Origin: Actinomycetospora lemnae
GTDB lineage: Bacteria > Actinomycetota > Actinomycetes > Mycobacteriales > Pseudonocardiaceae
DNA: 64,000 nucleotides
NCBI RefSeq assembly: GCF_028737315.1
Contig: NZ_JAQZAO010000002.1
Span: forward strand, 62,001-126,000
Direction: 5' to 3'
Both the position numbers and the translations under genes were made by a program. Shown here piece after piece: positions 1 through 7,164 of the stretch (within the stretch, counting starts at the first letter, position 1; every line of letters starts with the position of its first letter). Below the pieces are notes generated by a model. The model was not told the DNA's origin, made no database searches, and saw only the letters and a list, made by a program, of their open reading frames with translations.

Positions 1-392
1 GCCTCGGAGTCGCGGTCCTTGGAGTGCCGGCGCCCGTGCTGGCGGTGCTCCTCGGGCGGCGGGGCGACGCGGTGGCGCAGCCGCAGCGGGGCCAGGCGCG
101 CGGCCATGCGCATGAGCGTCGAGGGCGGCACGTCGGACACCGTCAGCTCGCTCATCGCGCTGAGGGCCTCGTAGATGTCGCCGTCCACGTCGAGGTGCCC
201 GGAGACGAACGCCCGCGCGAGGCCCAGGCTGTTCGGCGAGCCGGCGAGGTAGGCGAGGGCCGTCTCGCTGCGCACGTCGACGGTGGCGACGGGGTCGGCG
301 CCGCCCGGCGTCGACGTGCTCCCGTCGTAGGCACGGATGGCGACAGGGGCCTGCTCCCCCAGCACCGGTCGGAACATCTCGGCGACCTGCAC
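1..392 (-). CDS. Cyclopropane-fatty-acyl-phospholipid synthase-type methyltransferase, N-terminal part (cut by window edge)
   Basis: Only the first about 130 codons are inside the window; the gene runs off position 1. It starts with GTG at 392-390, preceded by a strong GAGGAGG ribosome site. The visible part reads as the N-terminal helical region of CFA synthase-type SAM-dependent methyltransferases (phrases such as AYLAGSPNSLGLARAFVSG, HLDVDGDIYEAL). It lies 11 bases after an FAD-binding oxidoreductase gene. This pairing matches the BfaB/TmsB plus BfaA/TmsA pairs, which methylate and then reduce oleoyl chains on phospholipids to 10-methylstearate (tuberculostearate); M. tuberculosis has a similar ufaA1 neighbourhood. 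The methyltransferase fold with the SAM site is outside the window, so substrate and activity are inferred from the pairing. Confidence 0.75.
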   Translation of the reverse strand, partial: MQVAEMFRPVLGEQAPVAIRAYDGSTSTPGGADPVATVDVRSETALAYLAGSPNSLGLARAFVSGHLDVDGDIYEALSAMSELTVSDVPPSTLMRMAARLAPLRLRHRVAPPPEEHRQHGRRHSKDRDSE

Positions 393-403
393 GGCGATCC
401 TCC

Positions 404-1816
404 TCAGCCCGTCACGGTCTTGGTGTAGAGGTCCGGGAGACGGCCGTCCGGGTCGTACCGAGCCTTGAGGTCCCGGTAGGTCGTCCCCCCGTAGAGCGCG
501 TCGAACTCGTCCGGGGTGTAGCTGGCGGTCGAGTACAGCGACTTGTGGCCGTCCAGCCCCATGAGCACCTGCTCGATGCGCCGGTTGTGGTGGTCCGGCG
601 CCTGGCCCTCGGCGAGCGGGGCGTCGGACCAGAACCCGATGTTGACGTAGGTCGTGTCGGGGTCGAGCGGGTAGAGCGGCCAGCTGCGCCGGTCACGCTG
701 GCGCAGCGGGCACAACCAGATCGGGCTGATCCCGATCTCGTCGTGGAAGAACGCGAGGAACTCCGCCAGCCGGTCCACCGGCACCTCGACGTCCTGGATG
801 ACCGGTTCGACGCCGGCCACGCCACCGCGGCGCGCCAGGGCCTGGGACAGGCCCGTGCGCCGGTCGAGCGCGACGATCCGGCGGTAGACGTCCGAGCGCC
901 GGTACCGCGCGGGCCAGAGCCGGCGCACCACCGGGTGCTGCACGCCGAGCGCCCGCGAGCACCAGAACCAGTCGGTGTCCCAGCGCCACAGGTAGTCGTG
1001 GATGGTCAGGAAGTCGACTGCGACTCCTGAATTCCTGGGCAGCTCCTGGATGGACCGGTAGTAGATCTGCTGGCCGGTGTAGTCCGAGAGGTACGGCGCG
1101 GTGTCGACCATCTCGCCGACGGTCATGTAGTGCTCGTCGGCGGAGAAGACGACGCCGTCGCAGAAGTCGACCCGCTGCCCCTCCCAGGTCCGTGACGCGG
1201 AGACCTCGGCGAGCGCCTGCGCGACCTCCTCGGCGGTGCCGAACCGGACGTGGCGCAGCCGCACGAACGGCCGGACCGGCGCGAGCTCGATCGTCAGGCG
1301 CAGCGCGTAGCCGAGCGTCCCGTAGGAGTTGGGCAGTCCCGAGAGGAGGTCGGGGTGGTCCCCGGACGCGGAGCCTGCGGAGCCGGCCGCTGGTGCTCGC
1401 GTCGAGAGGATGTCGCCGGTGCCGGTGAGCACGTCGGCGTCGAGGACCGACTCGTGGGGCAGGCCGTTGCGGAACGACGACGACTCGATCCCGAGCCCGA
1501 CCACCGCTCCCCCGAGCGTGATCGTCTTGAGCTGCGGTACGACCAGCGGCATCAGCCCGTACGGCAGGGTCGCCGCGACGAGGTGCTCGTAGGTGGTCAT
1601 GCCCGCGACGTCGGCGGTGCGCGCCTCGGGGTCGACCGCGAGGACGCGGTCGAGGCCCTCGACGGTCAGCCCGCCCGCTCCCCCGCGGAAGCGGAAGAGG
1701 TTCGAGGTCTTCTTGCGCAGCCGTACCGGGGCGTCCGCGGGCAGCGCCGCGAGACCCGCCCGCACCGCGTCCACCGCGCGGCGGTGGGCGGTCTCGGCGT
1801 CCGTCACCGTCGTCAT
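404..1816 (-). CDS. FAD-binding oxidoreductase, TmsA/BfaA-like (10-methyl fatty acid formation)
   Basis: A 470-residue protein with an FAD_binding_4 (PCMH-type) domain over about residues 40-200; the stretch around VVPQLKTITLGGAVVGLG is typical of the pyrophosphate-binding part. The C-terminal half resembles the DIMINUTO/24-sterol-reductase-like family. In actinobacteria such proteins, encoded directly before a CFA-type methyltransferase, reduce the 10-methylene intermediate to the 10-methyl chain using NADPH. The following methyltransferase gene starts 11 bases after its stop, so the two are probably co-transcribed. The start chosen is ATG at 1816 (MTTVTDAE). The open frame extends to 1888, but the other in-frame starts there give a low-complexity leader. 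Function is inferred from family and pairing. Confidence 0.75.
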   Translation of the reverse strand: MTTVTDAETAHRRAVDAVRAGLAALPADAPVRLRKKTSNLFRFRGGAGGLTVEGLDRVLAVDPEARTADVAGMTTYEHLVAATLPYGLMPLVVPQLKTITLGGAVVGLGIESSSFRNGLPHESVLDADVLTGTGDILSTRAPAAGSAGSASGDHPDLLSGLPNSYGTLGYALRLTIELAPVRPFVRLRHVRFGTAEEVAQALAEVSASRTWEGQRVDFCDGVVFSADEHYMTVGEMVDTAPYLSDYTGQQIYYRSIQELPRNSGVAVDFLTIHDYLWRWDTDWFWCSRALGVQHPVVRRLWPARYRRSDVYRRIVALDRRTGLSQALARRGGVAGVEPVIQDVEVPVDRLAEFLAFFHDEIGISPIWLCPLRQRDRRSWPLYPLDPDTTYVNIGFWSDAPLAEGQAPDHHNRRIEQVLMGLDGHKSLYSTASYTPDEFDALYGGTTYRDLKARYDPDGRLPDLYTKTVTG

Positions 1817-1979
1817 GAGCCGACCGTCATCTGGGTGCTCCCTCCCGGATCCCGAGGGAGCGTATGCCCGCTGTGAGGCCCGGAGCACCGATGTTCCGAT
1901 GTTCCGTGTGCCACCCGAGCGGACGCTCGACGCACCGTGTCCGCTGTGCCACGCGGCGTGTCCGGCGGGGTGGGGAGTC

Positions 1980-2522
1980 CTACCCGGCCGGGGACGCTCC
2001 CGTGACCGCCGCCAGCACCCGGGGCAGCGCCTCGTCGGCGAGGGCCGCCATCTCGGGGTCGGTGCGGTCCTGGATCGGGTGGGCGACGTAGACCGCGGGC
2101 ACCGACGCGAAGCCCAGCGCGCGGGCCTGGGCGTCGGTGGCCGTCACGAACTCGCTGGACGCGACGAACGTGGCGGTGACGCCGTCGGCCTCGAGGGCGG
2201 CGAGGTCGTGCACACTGCACGACGTGCACGAGCCTCAATCGGCGAGGGCCTCGATCACGACGTCGCACTGCGCGGTGATCTCCGCGCGCAGGTCCGTGGG
2301 CATCGGCTTGGTGAAGGTCGGCTTGGCGTAGCGGCGGACCGTCGCGCCGCGCTCGGTGAGCAGATCCGCGAGCCGGTCGAGGAAGACGTCGCCGCGCGGC
2401 TTGGCGATGTCGAGCAGCCCGACCGTGCGCCCGGCGAGGTCGTCGGGGCGCGGCCCGACCGTGCGCGCGGCGGGGCGGGACTCGTCGGTCGGGTCGAGCA
2501 CGACGGTGACAGGGCTGACCAT
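1980..2522 (-). CDS. UGSC-family selenoprotein with in-frame UGA (selenocysteine 96)
   Basis: Read straight through, this is a 180-residue protein whose frame contains one TGA at 2237-2235, codon 96. The surrounding sequence is ALAD-U-GSCTSCSVHDL, that is the U-G-S-C motif that names the UGSC (seleno)protein family. The part after the TGA continues the family pattern in the same frame: a Ser-Val-His-Asp turn, then an AQARALGF...VAHPI stretch. A perfect hairpin with a G at the first loop position follows 11 bases after the TGA (separate entry). The ATG at 2522 overlaps the stop of the thioredoxin-domain gene (ATGA), so the two are translationally coupled. The family's biochemical role is not established; the Sec/Cys centre suggests redox chemistry. 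A standard gene caller would split this into two fragments (2235-2522 and about 1980-2213). Decoding requires selA/selB/selC/selD elsewhere in the genome. Confidence 0.85.
2205..2223 (-). promoter_or_regulatory. Candidate bacterial SECIS hairpin
   Basis: On the coding (minus) strand, 11 nt after the in-frame UGA, the sequence GTCGTGCA-GTG-TGCACGAC forms a perfect 8-bp stem with a 3-nt loop. The first loop base is a G, 20 nt downstream of the UGA. Bacterial SECIS elements are hairpins inside the reading frame just after the UGA, with a small apical loop that has a G in its first two positions and lies roughly 16-37 nt from the UGA. This hairpin fits those rules. It also encodes residues T-S-C-S-V-H-D of the protein. 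Binding by SelB is inferred. Confidence 0.7.
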
Positions 2523-3982
2523 CAGGCCTCCTCGATGACGCGCGTGACCGGGCTGCTGCCGCCGGGCCCGCCGACCCAGCCGCCGAGCACGGCGGAGAAC
2601 TTGCCCGCTCCCCCGCCGGCGACGGCGACCAGCAGCCCGTCGGGGCGGAACTTCGGGCGCGGCCGGGTGGGCTCGGGCACGCCCTCCTCGATGCCGTCGG
2701 CGCCGCGGGCGAGCTCCTCGGGCGGGAGCAGGAGCAGCTCGGCGAGCGCGGCGGTGAACCGCGCCCGGTCCCACCCGGCCTCGGCGAACACCGCGACGTG
2801 CTCGGGGCTCAGCACGAGCATCGCGTCGAAGCCCGGCGCGAGCTTCGGGTGCCCGACCCCGCGCAGCGCGACCGCGAGCGAGCGGGCCAGCGACTCCGGG
2901 GTCCGCGAGATCTGGTCGACGACGCCGCGGGGTCCCTCGGTCGCGAACACCGTGACCGCCGACGTCCCGGCCGGCACCCCGCGCCCGACCGACAGGGGCT
3001 CCCAGGGCGAGCTCTCCTCGTCCTCGGCGAAGCACAGGCCGACCTTGCCGGGCTGGCCGAGCGTCGCCCGGTCGACCTCGCCGGGCCGCCCGCCGCCGAC
3101 GTTGCGGATCACCAGCTGCACCGCGCGCCCGATCGTCGAGTTCGCCCGCGTGCCCTGGCCCAGCGCGTTCCCGCCGCTGTTCACCCCGATCCGGCGGGCG
3201 ACCGGCCCGTGGACCAGCACCGCCGGCGCCGCGCCCCACGTGGTGGCGAGCAGGCCGTGGGCGTTGAACTCCTCGGCGCACACGGCCTCGACCGCCGCGA
3301 GCACCACCGGCAGGTACTCGGGCCGGCAGCCGGCGAGGACGGCGTTGATCGCGACCTTCTCGACGGTCGCGGGCACGAGGTTCGGCGGCACGACGGCGAC
3401 GACCTCGTCGGGCGCGCGGGTCGTGCCGGCCAGCATCCGCAGGACGCGGGGCGGGGTCGGCGCGACGACCGGGAGCCCGTCGGTCCAGCCGCGGTCGTAG
3501 AGGGCCTCGGCCTCGTCCTCGAGCCCGGCGAGCTCGACGCGGCGGGCGGTGAGCTCGTGGCCGCGGGCGCGCACGAGCATCGCGTCGGCGACCGCCGGGT
3601 CGTGGGTGCGCGAGCCGCAGCCGGGCTTCCAGTCGGGCAGGTCCGCGCCGAGGTCGGCGACGCCCGAGAGCTCCCGCCACGTCGCCCGGTCCCACCCCTC
3701 GGCCCGCGCGGTCTCGCGCCCGCCCTCGCGGCGCAGCAGGGTCGGCACGACGTCGATGCCCAGCGCGACGCTGGCGTCGAGGGCGGTGTCGTCGCGGACC
3801 TCGACGCCGGGCGGGAACGCGGGGTCGTCCTGGCTGTAGACGGTCGCGCCGCGGTCCACGAGCTCGCCGAGCACCGGCGCCACGAGCTGACACGTCGGGC
3901 AGTCCTGCTTGACGACGACCACGAGGCCGTCCGCCGGGGGCTCCACCCCGGTCGACGCCGCCGTGGTCGCCGTGGTGGTCAC
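2522..3982 (-). CDS. Thioredoxin-fold protein with large conserved C-terminal domain, partner of the UGSC selenoprotein
   Basis: A 486-residue protein. Residues about 20-100 form a thioredoxin-like domain with a CPTC redox motif at 28-31 (VVVVKQDCPTCQ) and a cis-proline-type DVVPTLL segment. The remaining about 370 residues are a domain I cannot name; it has conserved-looking stretches such as YDRGWTDGLPVVAPTP and VNSGGNALGQGTRANSTIGR, and a Gly-rich GGGAGKFSAVLGGW near the end. Its stop overlaps the ATG of the selenoprotein gene, so both are made from one mRNA. The natural inference is that the CPTC site exchanges disulfides or selenenylsulfides with the U-G-S-C site. The start is GTG at 3982 (MTTTATTAAS); the ribosome site is weak, and upstream is a divergent regulator gene. 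No signal peptide is seen, so it is likely cytoplasmic. Confidence 0.75.
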   Translation of the reverse strand: MTTTATTAASTGVEPPADGLVVVVKQDCPTCQLVAPVLGELVDRGATVYSQDDPAFPPGVEVRDDTALDASVALGIDVVPTLLRREGGRETARAEGWDRATWRELSGVADLGADLPDWKPGCGSRTHDPAVADAMLVRARGHELTARRVELAGLEDEAEALYDRGWTDGLPVVAPTPPRVLRMLAGTTRAPDEVVAVVPPNLVPATVEKVAINAVLAGCRPEYLPVVLAAVEAVCAEEFNAHGLLATTWGAAPAVLVHGPVARRIGVNSGGNALGQGTRANSTIGRAVQLVIRNVGGGRPGEVDRATLGQPGKVGLCFAEDEESSPWEPLSVGRGVPAGTSAVTVFATEGPRGVVDQISRTPESLARSLAVALRGVGHPKLAPGFDAMLVLSPEHVAVFAEAGWDRARFTAALAELLLLPPEELARGADGIEEGVPEPTRPRPKFRPDGLLVAVAGGGAGKFSAVLGGWVGGPGGSSPVTRVIEEA

Positions 3983-4089
3983 GGGCCGCACGCTACCGCG
4001 GTCCGTGCCCGGACATCTGCTCGTCGAGCGACCGGCCTGGTCGACGAGCCGTGCGACCCTGAGGTTGCGCGCGGCCCGCCCTCCGTGCA

Positions 4090-4105
4090 CCATCCATATG
4101 GATGG
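4090..4105. promoter_or_regulatory. Perfect 16-bp palindrome, candidate operator of the ribbon-helix-helix regulator
   Basis: CCATCCATATGGATGG reads the same on both strands. It lies in the 138-bp divergent region between the thioredoxin-domain gene (start 3982) and the CopG-like gene (start 4121), 15 bp before the latter. Ribbon-helix-helix regulators usually bind such short palindromes and often control their own promoter. It could serve either or both divergent promoters. Binding is inferred. Confidence 0.5.
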
Positions 4106-4120
4106 CTTCGGGAGGGTGTC

Positions 4121-4519
4121 GTGGTCGCTGAACCGGAGCGGACCGAGAAGATCACGGTCAACCTCGGCCCGGTCGACCTCGGCCGGATCGACCTGCTCGT
4201 GCAGGAGGGGTTCTTCACCACCCGCACCGACTTCATCCGCACCGCCGTCCGCAATCAGCTCGCCACCAGCGAGCGCGCGATCGAGCAGACCGTCGCGCGC
4301 CGGACCCTCGTCCTCGGCACCCAGCACTTCACCCGGCGCGACCTCGAGGCCCTGCGCGACGCGGGCGAGCAGGTGCACGTCCGGGTGCTGGGGCTGGCCA
4401 CCGTCGCCGACGACGTCCCGCCCGACCTGGCCCTGGCGACCATCGCCTCGGTCGAGGTGCTCGGGGCGTTCCGGGCCAGCCGCGCGGTGAAGGCCGCGCT
4501 GGCGTCCCGGATCGTCTGA
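4121..4519 (+). CDS. CopG/ribbon-helix-helix family transcriptional regulator
   Basis: A 132-residue protein. Residues about 9-50 (KITVNLGPVDLGRIDLLVQ, then a turn and FIRTAVRNQL) give the beta-strand, helix, helix pattern of a ribbon-helix-helix DNA-binding domain. The C-terminal about 80 residues form a small domain of unknown function. The GTG at 4121 is preceded by GGAGGG at a good distance, and a perfect palindrome sits 15 bp before the start. The esterase gene begins 43 bp downstream on the same strand, so the regulator probably controls itself and the esterase, and perhaps the divergent selenoprotein operon. The ligand, if any, is unknown. Confidence 0.75.
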   Translation: MVAEPERTEKITVNLGPVDLGRIDLLVQEGFFTTRTDFIRTAVRNQLATSERAIEQTVARRTLVLGTQHFTRRDLEALRDAGEQVHVRVLGLATVADDVPPDLALATIASVEVLGAFRASRAVKAALASRIV

Positions 4520-4562
4520 GCCGCTCCGTACGCTCCACCACCACCGACCCCCGGAGGTCGCC

Positions 4563-5678
4563 GTGTCCCGTGCCCGCAGGATGTTGACCGAGGCGATCCG
4601 CACGGCCGCCAGCACCGCCGCCGGCGCGGCGGCCACCCAGGGAGGCTGGTCCGACGCGACCCGGCTCGTGCGCGAGGGCCGGCTCATGGACGCGACCGCC
4701 CGCATCCAGGAACGCCTCGGCACCGGCCTGCCGGGCATGTCGGGCATGTCCTCACCGATGTCCGCCCCGATGGCCTCGCCCCTGTCCGGGATGCCGACGC
4801 CGAGCTCCGGCGGCACCGGCTCCGACCGCGCCGCGGGCACCGTGACGCGCGGCGCCGCGTCGGCCGGCGGCGACCGCCGCGCCTACCGGCTCTTCGTCCC
4901 ACCGGGCCTGCCGTCCGGGGCGCCGCTGGTGGTCATGCTGCACGGCGGCACGCAGGACGCCGACGGGTTCGCCGCCTGCACGGGGATGGACGAGGCGGCC
5001 GCGCGCGCGGGTGTCGCGGTCGTCTACCCCGAGCAGTCCCGGCAGGCCAACGCGATGGGCTACTGGAACTGGTTCCGCCCCGGCGACCAGACCCGCGACG
5101 GCGGCGAGCCGGCGATCATCGCCGCGATCACCCGCGCCGTCACCGACGAGCTGCACACCGACACCGCGCGCGTCGCCGTCGCCGGGTTCTCCGCCGGCGC
5201 GGCGATGGCGGCGGTCATGGCCGCCACCCACCCGGACGTGTTCTGCGGCGCCGGCGTGCACTCCGGGCTCCCCCACCGCGCCGCCCGCGACGTCGGCTCG
5301 GCGTTCGCGGCCATGTCGTCGCCCCCGGCGGACGTCGCCGACGCGGGGCCGGTGCCGCTGGTGGTCGTGCACGGCGACGGCGACCGGACCGTGGCGCCCG
5401 GCAACGCCGACGCCGTCGTGCGCTCGGCCCTGGGCCGGGCCGGTCGGGTCGAGCGGGACCGCACGAGCGGGCAGGTCGACGGCGGCCGGCGCTGGACGCG
5501 CGAGCGCTGCACCGAGCCCGGCGGGCGGGTGCTCGCGGAGTCGTGGACCGTGCACGGGCTCGGCCACGCGTGGTCGGGCGGGAGGCCGGGCGTCGCGTAC
5601 GCCGACCCGTCGGGCCCCGACGCCGCCACGGCGATGCTCGGGTTCTTCGGCTTCACCGCCGACGGGGGCGTCGTGTAG
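4563..5678 (+). CDS. PHB depolymerase-family extracellular-type esterase
   Basis: A 371-residue alpha/beta-hydrolase of the esterase-PHB/feruloyl esterase type. The oxyanion region is MLHGGTQDADGF (His-Gly at about 127-128), the nucleophile elbow is AGFSAGAAMA with Ser about 210, the acid site lies near VVHGDGDRTVAPGNA, and the catalytic His is probably in GLGHAWSGG near the C-terminus. The first 110 residues are Ala-rich helical, then Met/Ser/Pro/Gly-rich low complexity, with no obvious cleavable signal peptide. It starts with GTG at 4563 after GGAGG. It may hydrolyse short-chain polyhydroxyalkanoate or other esters; the substrate is not shown by the sequence. It follows the ribbon-helix-helix gene on the same strand. 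Confidence 0.8.
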   Translation: MSRARRMLTEAIRTAASTAAGAAATQGGWSDATRLVREGRLMDATARIQERLGTGLPGMSGMSSPMSAPMASPLSGMPTPSSGGTGSDRAAGTVTRGAASAGGDRRAYRLFVPPGLPSGAPLVVMLHGGTQDADGFAACTGMDEAAARAGVAVVYPEQSRQANAMGYWNWFRPGDQTRDGGEPAIIAAITRAVTDELHTDTARVAVAGFSAGAAMAAVMAATHPDVFCGAGVHSGLPHRAARDVGSAFAAMSSPPADVADAGPVPLVVVHGDGDRTVAPGNADAVVRSALGRAGRVERDRTSGQVDGGRRWTRERCTEPGGRVLAESWTVHGLGHAWSGGRPGVAYADPSGPDAATAMLGFFGFTADGGVV

Positions 5679-5688
5679 ACCACGACCC

Positions 5689-7161
5689 GTGCCCGACCTC
5701 TCCGAGTACAACGCCAAGCGGGACCCGGCGCGCACGCCGGAGCCGTTCGGGCAGGTCGGCGGGCCTGCGGGACGCAGCGGAGCGGAGCTGACGTCGTCGG
5801 ACCGGCCCGCCGGCGACCGCTTCGTCGTCCAGGAGCACCACGCCCGCCGGCTGCACTACGACGTGCGCTTCGAGCGGGACGGCGTGCTCGTGTGCTGGGC
5901 GGTGCCGCGGGGCCTGCCGGACAAGCCCGGCGCGCCGCGGCTCGCCGTGCACACCGAGGACCACCCGCTGGAGTACCTCGAGTTCCACGGCGAGATCCCG
6001 GCCGGCGAGTACGGCGGCGGGTCGATGACGATCTGGGACTCCGGGCGCTACGAGACCGAGAAGTGGTCCGACAGCGAGGTCGCGGTGACCCTGCACGGCG
6101 AGCGGGTGTCCGGGCGCTTCGTGTTCTTCAAGCCCGACCGCGACGGCAGGAACGATCACGAGGAGAAGGACTGGCTCGTCCAGCGCCGGAAGACGGACAC
6201 GGCGGCCCCGCCGCGGGACGCCTCCGCCCAGTCGCCGCGCGTGACCGTCGGAGGCCGCAGCCTGCGGCTGTCGAACCTCGACAAGGAGCTCTACCCCGAC
6301 GTCCCCAAGGCGTCGGTGGTCGACTACTACGCCCGCGTCGCCGACACCCTGCTCCCCCACCTCGCCGGACGTCCCCTGACCCTGCGCCGCTTCCCGGACG
6401 GCATCTCGGCGCCGTCGTTCTACGAGAAGAACGCCGGGGCCAAGGCCCCCGAGTGGCTGCGCAGCGTCACCGTGCCCACCCCGGGCAGCAGCCGCGGCTC
6501 GGCGACGGCGAACTTCGTGGTCGTCGAGGAGCTCGCGACGCTCGTCTACCTGGCGAACCTCGCCGTCCTCGAGCTGCACGTGCCGCAGTGGCGCGTCGAC
6601 GAGGACGACCGGGTGCAGCCGCCCGACGAGCTCGTCTTCGACCTCGACCCCGGCGAGGGCACCACGGTGGTCGACTGCGCGCGGATCGCGGAGCGGGTGC
6701 GGGAGGTGCTCGCCGCCGACGGCCTCGCGCCCTGCCCGAAGACGAGCGGCAGCAAGGGCATGCAGGTCAGCGCCGCGGTGCGCGTCGACGACCCGGGCCG
6801 CACGTCGACCTACGCGAAGGCCGTCGCCGAGCTCCTCGCCCGCGAGACCCCGCGGCGGGTCACCTCGATCATGGCCAAGGACCGCCGCCGCGGGAAGATC
6901 TTCGTCGACTGGAGCCAGAACAACACCGCGAAGACCACGGTCGCGCCGTACTCGCTGCGCGCGCGGGCGGCGAACGGCGCGCCGACCGTCTCGACGCCGT
7001 TGACCTGGGACGAGGTGGAGGCCGCCCGCGAGGTCCGGGAGCTGACGTTCTCGCCGGCCGACGTGCTGGCCCGGGTCGAGGCCCACGGGGACCTGTACGC
7101 CGCCGCGCTGGGCGAGGGCGTCACCCGCCCCGAGCTGCCCGAGGCGCCGTCGGCCGGGTAG
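5689..7161 (+). CDS. LigD-like protein with 3'-phosphoesterase and primase-polymerase domains, no ligase domain
   Basis: A 490-residue protein with two domains of the NHEJ enzyme LigD in unusual array. Residues about 35-175 are the 3'-phosphoesterase (PE) domain: FVVQEHHARRLHYDVRFE, then CWAVPRGLP and GEYGGGSMTIWDSGRYE. Residues about 185-470 are the archaeo-eukaryotic primase-type polymerase: the metal-binding FDLDPG motif and TSGSKGMQVSAAV are both present. No ATP-dependent ligase domain (KxDG lysine motif) is found. It would clean 3' ends and fill gaps at double-strand breaks with Ku and a separate ligase. The start is GTG at 5689, 10 bases after the esterase stop. The gene converges on a membrane-protein gene only 3 bp from its stop. 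Confidence 0.85.
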   Translation: MPDLSEYNAKRDPARTPEPFGQVGGPAGRSGAELTSSDRPAGDRFVVQEHHARRLHYDVRFERDGVLVCWAVPRGLPDKPGAPRLAVHTEDHPLEYLEFHGEIPAGEYGGGSMTIWDSGRYETEKWSDSEVAVTLHGERVSGRFVFFKPDRDGRNDHEEKDWLVQRRKTDTAAPPRDASAQSPRVTVGGRSLRLSNLDKELYPDVPKASVVDYYARVADTLLPHLAGRPLTLRRFPDGISAPSFYEKNAGAKAPEWLRSVTVPTPGSSRGSATANFVVVEELATLVYLANLAVLELHVPQWRVDEDDRVQPPDELVFDLDPGEGTTVVDCARIAERVREVLAADGLAPCPKTSGSKGMQVSAAVRVDDPGRTSTYAKAVAELLARETPRRVTSIMAKDRRRGKIFVDWSQNNTAKTTVAPYSLRARAANGAPTVSTPLTWDEVEAAREVRELTFSPADVLARVEAHGDLYAAALGEGVTRPELPEAPSAG

Positions 7162-7164
7162 CGG

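Noticed and set aside
2235-2522. A truncated 95-residue protein followed by a separate small protein at 1980-2213
   Set aside because: The two frames are the same and meet at a TGA inside the U-G-S-C family motif with a SECIS-like hairpin, so one selenoprotein gene explains both better.
1593-3500. 635-residue open frame on the plus strand
   Set aside because: It is antisense to the selenoprotein, its partner and the TmsA-like gene; Ser/Arg/Pro-rich composition is typical of shadow frames at 75% GC.
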